NCBI RefSeq assembly: GCF_003114855.1
Contig: NZ_BFBB01000002.1
Span: 186,001-250,000, forward strand
Reading direction: 5' to 3'
DNA length: 64,000 bases
Origin: Leptospira ryugenii
GTDB taxonomy: Bacteria > Spirochaetota > Leptospiria > Leptospirales > Leptospiraceae
The notes beneath the pieces were generated by a model. The model was not told the origin of the DNA and did no database searches. It saw only the letters and a program-made list of their open reading frames with translations. Of the stretch, positions 45,515-53,223 are shown piece after piece. Numbering within the stretch: position 1 is the first letter of the stretch; every line of letters begins with the position of its first letter. The translations under genes were made by a program, and so were the position numbers.

Positions 45515-47097
45515 ATCAAAATGAAGTCTATGATGCAATCATAGTTGGATCTGGACCCGCGGGTATGGCATCTGCTTATCAGTTGAGAGGCTTGAATGTT
45601 TTGGTTTTAGATGTAGGTAATCGACCGAAAGAAATACCAGATTTTTCAGAAAATCTTTATGATTTAAAAGAGAAGAGAAATTTATTTAAAGAATTGATCG
45701 GTGAATCATTCGAAAGCCTTCATAACATAGATAAACATTATTTGAGTCCAAAGTTGAAGGCACCTGGAATGAGTTTTATCACTGAAGGTCAAGATCAACT
45801 CTCTCCAGTGTCCACAAAAGAATTTGAAGGTGTCCAAAGCTTTTCCTTCGGTGGCTTAGCGAACGCTTGGGGTGCTGGTATGCTTCGATTCAATGAATAC
45901 GATTTGCAGGGCTTCCCAATATCCTATGCTGATTTGAAACCATACTACGACCAACTTTCTGACATAATGGGAATTAGTGGAGAGAATGATGATCTCTCAA
46001 AATTTTTTGGTGAAGATGAAAAATTTTTGAAACCACACACATTAGGAAGGTTGGGAGAAGATCTGTTAAGCAAATATAATAAAAATAAATCCCTTTTCCA
46101 TAAGAACGGATTTTATTTTGGAAAAAATCGACTTGCAGTGCTTACAGAAAAAAAAGGAAATAGAGAGCCATTGCATTATGATAATTTGGAATTTTTTAAG
46201 TCCAACATCCCTGCAATTTACAATCCAACCTATACTCTGAATGAATTGATTGAAGGAAAACTAATACAGTATCGTAAAGGCTATTTGGTTGAAAGTTACA
46301 CCCAAGCCGAGGGCGAAGTCAAAGTTAAGGCGATTCATTTGGAATCAGGAAACGCAGAAATTTTCCGAACAAAGTATTTGGTACTAGCGGCAGGTTGTTT
46401 AAACTCGGCAAAGATCGTTTTACGCGCAAACAATGCATACACCGAGAGTTTGCCTTTGTATGATAATGCAATCAGCTACGTACCTTTTCTCATTCCAAAA
46501 TTTATAGGAAAACCAATCGAAAGGAGCGCATATTCCGCTCAACTAGTATTTGTGCATGAGGATCCTAAAACAAAGGAACGGATAAACGGCTCCTTTTATG
46601 GATTGAGTGGCCCGCTCAAATCTGATCTTCTTTTTGAATTTCCACTTTCTTTAAAAGCTAATCTTTATGCCTCAAAGTACCTTGTGCCTGCCTTGGCCGT
46701 CTTTCAGCTGTTTTACTTTGATAGGGATCATTCAGAGAATTGCATAAGCCTCGGTCAGGATTTCTCCATAAAGATTTCATACAAAAAACAAATGAATCAA
46801 TCATTTAAAATTGAAAAGAAACTCATTTCAATACTCAGGAGATTTGGCTATTTTAGTCATTCTGCACTTTGTAAATTCCCGGCAGCAGGAAATAGCTTCC
46901 ACTATGCAGGCTGTCTGCCAATGAAAGCCAGTCCTAAAGAATTTCAGGTGGACGCTCAAGGAAAACTCTGGAATTCGGAGCGTGTCTTCATTGCCGACTC
47001 AAGTAATTTCTCTGCTTTTCCAGCTAAAAACCACTCATATACAATTATGGCAAATGCAATGAGGATATCCGATCTATTGCGTAAGAGGATAAGCTAG
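45511..47097 (+). CDS. GMC-type FAD-dependent oxidoreductase
   Basis: FAD-binding GSGPAGMASA at residues 13-22, the FGGLANAWGAG loop (113-123) typical of GMC enzymes, LAAGCLNSAKIVL as second dinucleotide motif, and a C-terminal ADSSNF-PAKNHSYTIMANAMR block with the catalytic His position. It should oxidise an alcohol on a sugar or acyl group. A structured 119-base gap follows, then the acyl module, so it may act as a tailoring enzyme for that module or for the carbamoylated sugar. Electron acceptor unknown. Confidence 0.83.
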   Translation: MNQNEVYDAIIVGSGPAGMASAYQLRGLNVLVLDVGNRPKEIPDFSENLYDLKEKRNLFKELIGESFESLHNIDKHYLSPKLKAPGMSFITEGQDQLSPVSTKEFEGVQSFSFGGLANAWGAGMLRFNEYDLQGFPISYADLKPYYDQLSDIMGISGENDDLSKFFGEDEKFLKPHTLGRLGEDLLSKYNKNKSLFHKNGFYFGKNRLAVLTEKKGNREPLHYDNLEFFKSNIPAIYNPTYTLNELIEGKLIQYRKGYLVESYTQAEGEVKVKAIHLESGNAEIFRTKYLVLAAGCLNSAKIVLRANNAYTESLPLYDNAISYVPFLIPKFIGKPIERSAYSAQLVFVHEDPKTKERINGSFYGLSGPLKSDLLFEFPLSLKANLYASKYLVPALAVFQLFYFDRDHSENCISLGQDFSIKISYKKQMNQSFKIEKKLISILRRFGYFSHSALCKFPAAGNSFHYAGCLPMKASPKEFQVDAQGKLWNSERVFIADSSNFSAFPAKNHSYTIMANAMRISDLLRKRIS

Positions 47098-47105
47098 TAA
47101 AGCTG

Positions 47106-47119
47106 GAGAGAATTCTCTC
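47106..47119. repeat. 14-bp perfect palindrome
   Basis: GAGAGAATTCTCTC lies just downstream of the GMC oxidoreductase stop. It has no loop, so it is not a normal hairpin terminator. It may be an operator-like site or chance. It abuts the inverted repeat at 47119-47150. Confidence 0.45.
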
Positions 47120-47150
47120 AAAAAAGGAATTGAGTGGTTAGCCTTTTTTG
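47119..47150 (+). terminator. Inverted repeat, possible weak terminator or attenuator
   Basis: CAAAAAAGG (47119-47127) is complementary to CCTTTTTTG (47142-47150), leaving a 14-base loop. The stem is mostly A-T and the T-run is part of the stem, so it is a weak or partial terminator. It sits in the largest non-coding gap of the window. Confidence 0.35.
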
Positions 47151-47160
47151 GAATCAATGT

Positions 47161-47199
47161 ATTCGAGGGTGGGATGTTTCCTAGTTTTTACCTTCGAAT
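47161..47199 (+). promoter_or_regulatory. Inverted repeat upstream of the first ACP-like gene
   Basis: ATTCGAGGG (47161-47169) pairs with CCTTCGAAT (47191-47199), with one G-T wobble and a 21-base loop. It ends 17 bases before ATG 47217, so an RNA hairpin here could affect translation of the first gene of the acyl module. Confidence 0.3.
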
Positions 47200-47216
47200 C
47201 AGCGAATACGGAAAAA

Positions 47217-47510
47217 ATGATGAAAATTGACGAAGCATTGCAAATTATGCAGAGCTCACTTGACAGTTTGAAGGAAAGTGAAGTTATAAAAGTGAGTATC
47301 AAAGTGACACCAGAATTGGTTTTATTGGGGAAGGGCTCTCCCTTTGATTCTTTAGGCTTCGTAACTCTAATGACTGAGATGGAAGACAGAATGAGTCGCT
47401 TAACTGGGCAGGATATTTTTTTCAATATCATGGAAGTTTCGAACTTTAACATTGACAATCCCTTTCTTTCTGCCCAGGCCTTTGGCGAATATATGATATC
47501 ATTAGTGTAA
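47217..47510 (+). CDS. Acyl carrier protein-like protein (divergent)
   Basis: 97 residues from ATG 47217 (ATG 47220 is equally possible). Helical, with the phosphopantetheine-type motif FDSLGFVTLM, Ser45, and a following acidic EMEDRMSRLTG helix, as in carrier proteins. A frame running upstream to TTG 47148 crosses the inverted repeats and adds a Cys-containing stretch unlike an ACP, so I reject it. The N-terminal 40 residues are longer than in ordinary ACPs. It would carry an acyl chain for the SDR and KAS enzymes that follow. More divergent than the second ACP at 52963. Confidence 0.68.
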   Translation: MMKIDEALQIMQSSLDSLKESEVIKVSIKVTPELVLLGKGSPFDSLGFVTLMTEMEDRMSRLTGQDIFFNIMEVSNFNIDNPFLSAQAFGEYMISLV

Positions 47511-47524
47511 GGAACAAAGCGATT

Positions 47525-48232
47525 ATGAGCGAACAATCTGTAATGGTGATTACTGGAACGAGTAGAGGAATAGGAAAAGGTCTCGCTGAATTTTTTTTAA
47601 ATAAAGGATATATTGTTGCAGGATGCAGTCGAGGAGCATCGAACATATCTCACCCCAATTATACTCATTCTGAGCTGGACCTAACAGATGAGATACAAGT
47701 TCAAAAATGGGCAAGAAAGCTCCGAACAGACCTCAAAAAAGTTGATAGTCTTATTTGCAATGTTGGTTTGGTAAAGTCAGCACTTTTCATGACGATGACT
47801 CCTGGCGCAGTATTTGACTCCTTCTTGAAAACAAATCTTTCTGCTACCTTTTTCGTATGCCGTGAGATATCCAAGATTATGCTGAGCAATAACTATGGAA
47901 GAATTGTAAACATTGCATCCATTCTTACTGAAATTCACGAACCAGGCACATCGGCATACTCCATGACGAAGAGCGGAGTTATAGAATTTACAAAGTGCAT
48001 TGCAAGAGAACTTGCGCCCAACCATATAACCTGCAACGTAGTTTCACCAAGCGTGGTTCAAACAGAGGCTGTGGATGACTTGGGTGAGGACTGGAAAGAG
48101 CGAGCGCTTGCTTTACAAACAATCAAAAGAGTTGTTAATTTTGATGAAGTAGCGAATGTAGTTTCATTTTTCGTTTCACGCGAAAGTTCTGCTATCACTG
48201 GTCAGGTGATAAATATGTGTTTGGTCAATTAG
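47525..48232 (+). CDS. SDR-family 3-oxoacyl reductase-like (FabG-like)
   Basis: Classical SDR: TGTSRGIG at residues 10-17, NVG at 79-81, the Ser in NIASILTE (S132) and YSMTK at 145-149, all catalytic positions intact. The end reads SAITGQVINM, the typical C-terminal SDR block. It could reduce a 3-oxoacyl-ACP to the 3-hydroxy form. Thirteen and fourteen bases separate it from neighbours in the acyl module. 235 residues is FabG size. Confidence 0.85.
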   Translation: MSEQSVMVITGTSRGIGKGLAEFFLNKGYIVAGCSRGASNISHPNYTHSELDLTDEIQVQKWARKLRTDLKKVDSLICNVGLVKSALFMTMTPGAVFDSFLKTNLSATFFVCREISKIMLSNNYGRIVNIASILTEIHEPGTSAYSMTKSGVIEFTKCIARELAPNHITCNVVSPSVVQTEAVDDLGEDWKERALALQTIKRVVNFDEVANVVSFFVSRESSAITGQVINMCLVN

Positions 48233-48245
48233 GCTTTGTATCAGC

Positions 48246-48950
48246 TTGGAAAAACAAAAGATTGAAATATTTACTTTTGAAAAGTATACACTCGCAAAAA
48301 TAATTACTGGTGTATTCAAGGAGAATTGTTACATCGTAGTTGATAGGGAAAGTTCAGATGCTATTATCTTTGACCCAGGTGAAGATGATGACTTAATTTT
48401 CTCTCAAGTCCAAGAATTAGATTGTAATGTAAAATGCATTTTATTAACCCATGGGCATTTTGATCATGTGGGGAAAGTAGCGAGCTTAATCAGAAAATAC
48501 AATGTTGGGGCATTTGTCCACAAAAATGACCAAAGATTGATGCGCCAAGCCCCGCTCTATGCCATTAGATATATAAATAAGGTAGTAGAAGCTCCTCTTC
48601 CATTTGGAGTATTCGAAAACGAAACGAGCCTTACGTTTGGAAGCATTACAGTAAATATTTTTAGAACACCAGGACATACTTCTGGTGGTGTTTCTTTCCA
48701 AATTGATAGAATAGTAATCACGGGAGATACACTTTTTAAAGAGCACATAGGCCCAACAAATTATCCTGAAAGCAATTTAAACGATCTATTAGAGTCTGTT
48801 GATTCTCTGTTATCAAACCTTGATGAAAATGCGACAATTTACCCAGGCCATGGAAGAGAATGGTCTGTTAAAAATGCAAAAGTATGGTGGAATGCAAAGT
48901 CAGTCAATAAACCTCAATATCAGATTATGAATGATCCAACATTGAAGTAG
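48246..48950 (+). CDS. Metallo-beta-lactamase-fold hydrolase (glyoxalase II-like)
   Basis: The dinuclear metal motif THGHFDH (H69, H71, D73, H74) is followed by TPGHTSGG near 139, GDTLF and PGHGREW near 200, the full set of metal ligands. It starts at TTG 48246 because no ATG lies before the conserved N-terminal strand. In glyoxalase II relatives these ligands cleave thioesters, so within an acyl module it may be an editing or product-releasing thioesterase (inference). The next gene begins after 50 bases. Confidence 0.83.
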   Translation: MEKQKIEIFTFEKYTLAKIITGVFKENCYIVVDRESSDAIIFDPGEDDDLIFSQVQELDCNVKCILLTHGHFDHVGKVASLIRKYNVGAFVHKNDQRLMRQAPLYAIRYINKVVEAPLPFGVFENETSLTFGSITVNIFRTPGHTSGGVSFQIDRIVITGDTLFKEHIGPTNYPESNLNDLLESVDSLLSNLDENATIYPGHGREWSVKNAKVWWNAKSVNKPQYQIMNDPTLK

Positions 48951-49000
48951 CATGATAGACACTTCAAATTAATCATTTCAAATTTAAAAAAGAAGGTAAA

Positions 49001-50050
49001 ATGAAAGCAGATATAAAAAACGTAAGAATTTCTCACATAGTGACTGCTTTGCCGAAAACGGTAGTAGAAATTTCTTCGATGGCGAATGTGTTTGACCAAG
49101 ATTTGGAGTCCATCATGAAACATACTGGAGTGGAACGCATTCATGTAGCTTCGGAATCGCAATGCACTTCAGATTTGAGTGAGGCAGCTGCAAATTATAT
49201 TTTCGAAAATCTTGGAGTGAGTCGAGAATCTATAGGCGCAATAGTCTTTGTTTCCCAAACACCAGACTTTATCTTCCCACCAACTAGTACTTGCTTGCAA
49301 GATAGATTAAAACTTCGTCGTGATATTACTGCGTTTGATATCAATTATGGATGTTCTGGATTCATTTACGGTCTTTTTCAAGCGGCGATTCTTTTAAATT
49401 CCGCAAATATTGAGCGTGTACTTGTGTTAGCGGGGGACACATTGACTAGAACGATCAATCAGAGAGACCGTTCGCTTAGACTTCTCATAGGTGATGGTAG
49501 TAGTGCAACTATATTGGAGAAGGGTGAAGGTCGACTGTACTTTAATATAAAAACAGACGGCTCAGGCGCCCAACATGTAATATTACCCGCAGGTGGTTTT
49601 CGGAATCCAAAATCTGAGACAACCAAAATGGAACATGAAAAGGAGTTTGGAAATATCCGAAGTGATGAGAATTTTTTTATGAATGGAATGGAAGTGATGA
49701 ACTTTGCTTTAAAAGAAATTCCACCTTTGATCAAAGAAACACTTAGCGATGTAAATTGGACAGATGCGGATGTAGGATTCTATGGTCTTCACCAAGCAAA
49801 CAAATTTTTAATTGAGTATGTCTCCAAAAAGGCAAGGCTGGATGTGAATAAAGTTCCTATTTCAGTTCGAAACTTTGGCAATACAAGTCCAGCTACAATT
49901 CCCTTGATGTTGACCGATCAACATGAAAAATTAAGGCAGGAAGGGCGTCTGGAGAAGGCAATTCTATGCGGATTCGGTGTAGGTTTATCTTGGGGTGCTG
50001 TAACCGTTGATTTGAGTAAAACAGAATTCGTGGGGCCGATAGAAGTATAA
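49001..50050 (+). CDS. 3-oxoacyl-ACP synthase III (FabH-like, KAS III)
   Basis: Thiolase-fold condensing enzyme with an intact Cys-His-Asn triad: C118 in NYGCSGF, H264 in GLHQAN and N294 in NFGNTSP. The N-terminal IVTALPKTVVE and DRSLRLLIGDGSSATIL blocks are typical. FabH-type enzymes start chains from acyl-CoA plus malonyl-ACP; relatives in tetronate pathways join glyceryl-ACP to a beta-ketothioester. 349 residues. It begins after an AGAAGG Shine-Dalgarno and is two bases from the MaoC-SDR gene. Confidence 0.9.
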   Translation: MKADIKNVRISHIVTALPKTVVEISSMANVFDQDLESIMKHTGVERIHVASESQCTSDLSEAAANYIFENLGVSRESIGAIVFVSQTPDFIFPPTSTCLQDRLKLRRDITAFDINYGCSGFIYGLFQAAILLNSANIERVLVLAGDTLTRTINQRDRSLRLLIGDGSSATILEKGEGRLYFNIKTDGSGAQHVILPAGGFRNPKSETTKMEHEKEFGNIRSDENFFMNGMEVMNFALKEIPPLIKETLSDVNWTDADVGFYGLHQANKFLIEYVSKKARLDVNKVPISVRNFGNTSPATIPLMLTDQHEKLRQEGRLEKAILCGFGVGLSWGAVTVDLSKTEFVGPIEV

Positions 50051-50052
50051 CT

Positions 50053-51243
50053 ATGCAAAAATACCAGAGTATTCAAGTAGGTGATCGAGCAGAAATAAAG
50101 CACAGAGTTACCCAAAATGACATCGAGAAATTTATTGATTTAACAGGTGATGACAATCGTCTCCATCACGACCCGACTTTTGCAGAGAAAACTTCATTTA
50201 AAAAACCTGTCGCACATGGTATGTTAGGTGCATCATTTATTTCGACTATCATAGGTACGAAGTTACCTGGTGATGGAGCACTTTGGTTTTCCCAAACTCT
50301 AGAATTTTTATTACCTGTAAGAGTTGGCGATGAACTCACTATAAAAGCAGAAGTTACTAAGAAAATTGATAAGATTCAAGCAATCGAATTGCTAACAGAA
50401 ATTTATAATCAGGACAAACAGAAAGTTACAACAGGTGTTGCGCAAGTAAAAGTAGTAGACTATATAACTGAGATTAAAGCTGAAACAGAATTGTTAAAAA
50501 AAGAAAAGATTGCTTTAGTCTTGGGTGGTACCGGGGGCATTGGAAGCGAAGTATGTAGGCTTTTGTCAGCGTCTGGATTTAAAGTTGCTATTCATTATCA
50601 TTCTGGAAAAGATAGAGCGATTAAACTTCAAGAAAAATTAAAATCTAATAGTACACAGACAGCAATTGTAGAATGTAATCTGCAGGATGAGGCACAAACA
50701 AAAAATATGTTTGAGCAAGTAAAAAGAAAATTTGGTACTATAACAGCAGTGGTAAATTGTGCTACGATCAAGATACCAAATATAAAAATTGATTCATTGG
50801 AATGGAGCGACCTTCAAAAGCAAATAGATATTAATGTTAAAGCTAATTTCAATATAGTTCAATCTGTTCTTCCAATTATGGAAGAGAATAATTATGGTAA
50901 ACTAGTATTCTTGACAACTCAATATACTGAGAGTACGCCTCCTCTTAATTTGGTTCCCTATGTTACTGCAAAGTATGCTTTGAATGGTTTTGTAAAATCT
51001 ATAGCAGTTGAATTGGCTCCGAGGGGAATTTGTGCAAATTTAGTTTCACCGGGAATGACAGAAACCGACCTAATCGCAGACATTCCAGAGAAGGTTCGCT
51101 TAATTACGGCAGCCAAATCTCCCATCCAACGCCTCGCCAAACCTCAGGATGTTGCGAATGCTGTCCTATTTCTAGTTTCGGAAAGTTCAGATTATATGAC
51201 GGGAGAAACAATTAGAGTCAATGGGGGGCAAGTGATGTTATGA
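50053..51243 (+). CDS. MaoC-like dehydratase/hydratase fused to SDR reductase
   Basis: Residues 1-140 form a hot-dog MaoC domain with the active-site pair D33 and H38 in TGDDNRLHHDP and AHGML at 54-58. Residues 150-396 are a complete SDR with LGGTGGIGSE (157-166) and YVTAK (Y303, K307). One chain can thus hydrate/dehydrate and reduce a beta-position of an acyl-ACP. The frame is continuous, with no break or second Shine-Dalgarno at the junction. Coupled by ATGA to the FkbH-like gene. Confidence 0.86.
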   Translation: MQKYQSIQVGDRAEIKHRVTQNDIEKFIDLTGDDNRLHHDPTFAEKTSFKKPVAHGMLGASFISTIIGTKLPGDGALWFSQTLEFLLPVRVGDELTIKAEVTKKIDKIQAIELLTEIYNQDKQKVTTGVAQVKVVDYITEIKAETELLKKEKIALVLGGTGGIGSEVCRLLSASGFKVAIHYHSGKDRAIKLQEKLKSNSTQTAIVECNLQDEAQTKNMFEQVKRKFGTITAVVNCATIKIPNIKIDSLEWSDLQKQIDINVKANFNIVQSVLPIMEENNYGKLVFLTTQYTESTPPLNLVPYVTAKYALNGFVKSIAVELAPRGICANLVSPGMTETDLIADIPEKVRLITAAKSPIQRLAKPQDVANAVLFLVSESSDYMTGETIRVNGGQVML

Positions 51244-52973
51244 AAGAAATGAAATTTTCAGACATTTTAAATGAAAATTCACTCTTGGCCCAAAAAATGA
51301 CGGGAAAGCCGTTTCGAATTAGCATACTTTCCAATATCGTTACCACTCAAATCAATGAGATACTAGAGTACGCTCTTAGGTTGCAAAATATAAATGCGCA
51401 AGTAAGCGCTGGTGACTATGACAATATTGTCCAGGATTCAGCCAAGGTCTCTGATTCAGACTGTGTCATTGTATTTTGGGAAGTAGGCAATCTAGTCGAT
51501 GGCTTTAGCTATAAGATTGCAAGTTATAATGATGACTATCTCAAATCGCTTCAAGAAAAAATTGAAAATGAATTGAGAATGGTGTTTTTAAATTTAAGTG
51601 GTAGACCTTTTGTTTTTTTTAATACGTTCACTGCGAATTTGTTTACCAATAATCATTTGGAAACCTCAAATCTTGATTTTTTTTGTGATAACCTCAATCA
51701 ATTTTTACGAAGCAATGCACCAAATAACTTTCATTTGATCGATTTGAATCGTATTTTTGAAAAGATTTCCGTAAAACAAAGTGCGGATTGGCGTTTTTTT
51801 TATTCGTCTAAGGCTCTTTATACGGTAGATTTTTATAAGGAATATGTAGAACAGATTTCATTGTACATTCTATCTACCTATGGAAAAGCGAAGAAAGTAA
51901 TTTGTCTGGATTGTGATAATACTCTATGGAAAGGAATTATCGGTGAGGATGGAATTTTTGGAATAGAATGTTCTGCCGATTCCAAATCTGGTATCTATTT
52001 TGAAGAGGTGCAATATCTACTTTTGGAATTAGCGAGAAATGGTGTTATTTTATGTTTGGTGAGTAAAAATAATGAGGAAGATGTAAACCAAGTATTCCAA
52101 CAAAAAAAGGAAATGATTTTAAAAGAAGAACACATCGTTCTGAAAAAAATAAATTGGAATGATAAAGCATCAAACATTAAGGATATCGCAAAAGAATTGA
52201 ATCTTGGCCTTGATAGTTTTGTCTTCATAGATGATTCAGATTTTGAAATAAATTTAGTAAGAGAGCAACTTCCAGAAGTTACTTCAATTCAAGTACCAAA
52301 AAAATTATATGAGTATCCACAATTGATAAGAAGTGTAACGAGGTTGTTCTTTAAAAAAAATACGTCTGTCGAGGATCAGAATAGGACAAAGCTCTATAAA
52401 CAAGAATTGGAGAGAGATAGTTTAAAAAAATCCTTTGAAACAATAGATGATTATTTAAAATCCCTTAATTTAAAGTTAAGGATTCTTAAAAATGATTCCG
52501 AAACACTTCCTCGTATTGCGCAATTAACTCAAAAAACGAATCAATTTAATCTTACTACTTATCGATATACTGATGCAGACATTGAAAAATTCCATAAAGA
52601 TCCGAATATTGATCTATTTGCTTTTAGTTTAGAGGATAAGTTTGGAGACTACGGTCTAACGGGTGTCTCGATTGTTAAATATGAGACAAATCTAGCTCAA
52701 ATAGATACCTTTCTTATGAGTTGCCGGATACTTGGGAGAAAGGCAGAAGATGCATTTATACAATATCTATTGGAAGATATTAAGAATAAAGGTGTAAACT
52801 CGGTTAAAGCAGATTTTATAAAAACAGAGAAAAATCAGCAAGTGGAAAATCTGTATGAACGATTTGGTTTTCGTTTGGTGAACTCTCAGGCAGAGCATAA
52901 GAATTATTTTTTAGATTTGACGGAATATAATATTATTAAGTTGGAATATATCGAGGTTTTAAGTGGAAGATAA
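51240..52973 (+). CDS. FkbH-like HAD-IIIC protein (glyceryl-ACP synthase type)
   Basis: 577 residues. A less conserved N-terminal domain (1-215) precedes the HAD motif LDCDNTLW with D224 and D226, VSKNNEEDV near 275 and FIDDSDFE near 329. A C-terminal GNAT-like domain ends near RFGFRLV. FkbH proteins take 1,3-bisphosphoglycerate and load D-glyceryl, after dephosphorylation, onto a carrier protein. The ACP gene overlaps its 3' end by 11 bases, strongly suggesting they act together. The same pair occurs in tetronate and ansamycin-type pathways. Confidence 0.9.
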   Translation: MKEMKFSDILNENSLLAQKMTGKPFRISILSNIVTTQINEILEYALRLQNINAQVSAGDYDNIVQDSAKVSDSDCVIVFWEVGNLVDGFSYKIASYNDDYLKSLQEKIENELRMVFLNLSGRPFVFFNTFTANLFTNNHLETSNLDFFCDNLNQFLRSNAPNNFHLIDLNRIFEKISVKQSADWRFFYSSKALYTVDFYKEYVEQISLYILSTYGKAKKVICLDCDNTLWKGIIGEDGIFGIECSADSKSGIYFEEVQYLLLELARNGVILCLVSKNNEEDVNQVFQQKKEMILKEEHIVLKKINWNDKASNIKDIAKELNLGLDSFVFIDDSDFEINLVREQLPEVTSIQVPKKLYEYPQLIRSVTRLFFKKNTSVEDQNRTKLYKQELERDSLKKSFETIDDYLKSLNLKLRILKNDSETLPRIAQLTQKTNQFNLTTYRYTDADIEKFHKDPNIDLFAFSLEDKFGDYGLTGVSIVKYETNLAQIDTFLMSCRILGRKAEDAFIQYLLEDIKNKGVNSVKADFIKTEKNQQVENLYERFGFRLVNSQAEHKNYFLDLTEYNIIKLEYIEVLSGR

Positions 52974-53187
52974 AGTCAAACAAATTATGGCAAAGGTTTT
53001 TGCAGTAGATATTTCACAAATAACGGAAGCAATTGCACCAGGAAAATTAAAAGCTTGGGATTCCATTCGACATATGAAAATGATATTGGCACTCGAAGAA
53101 GAGTTCGGGATTGAATTTGAGCCGGAAGAGATAGGCCAAATGCTCAATTTAAAATTGGTTTTGAATATTCTCTCTGAAAAAGTTTAA
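52963..53187 (+). CDS. Acyl carrier protein
   Basis: 74 residues, starting at GTG 52963, inside the FkbH-like gene's end. Ser34 in WDSIRHM is the phosphopantetheine site; the acidic helix LALEEEFGIEF follows. Length and helix pattern are those of a stand-alone ACP. It is the obvious carrier for the glyceryl or other acyl group loaded by the FkbH-like protein or the ligase downstream. A second, more divergent carrier is encoded at 47217. Confidence 0.92.
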   Translation: MEDKVKQIMAKVFAVDISQITEAIAPGKLKAWDSIRHMKMILALEEEFGIEFEPEEIGQMLNLKLVLNILSEKV

Positions 53188-53223
53188 GATTCGATCTTTA
53201 GTAAATTAATCTCAGGATACATT

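Noticed and set aside
47148..47216. In-frame upstream extension of the ACP-like gene to TTG 47148
   Set aside because: It runs across inverted repeats, has no homologous look, and ATG 47217 gives a normal carrier-protein N-terminus.
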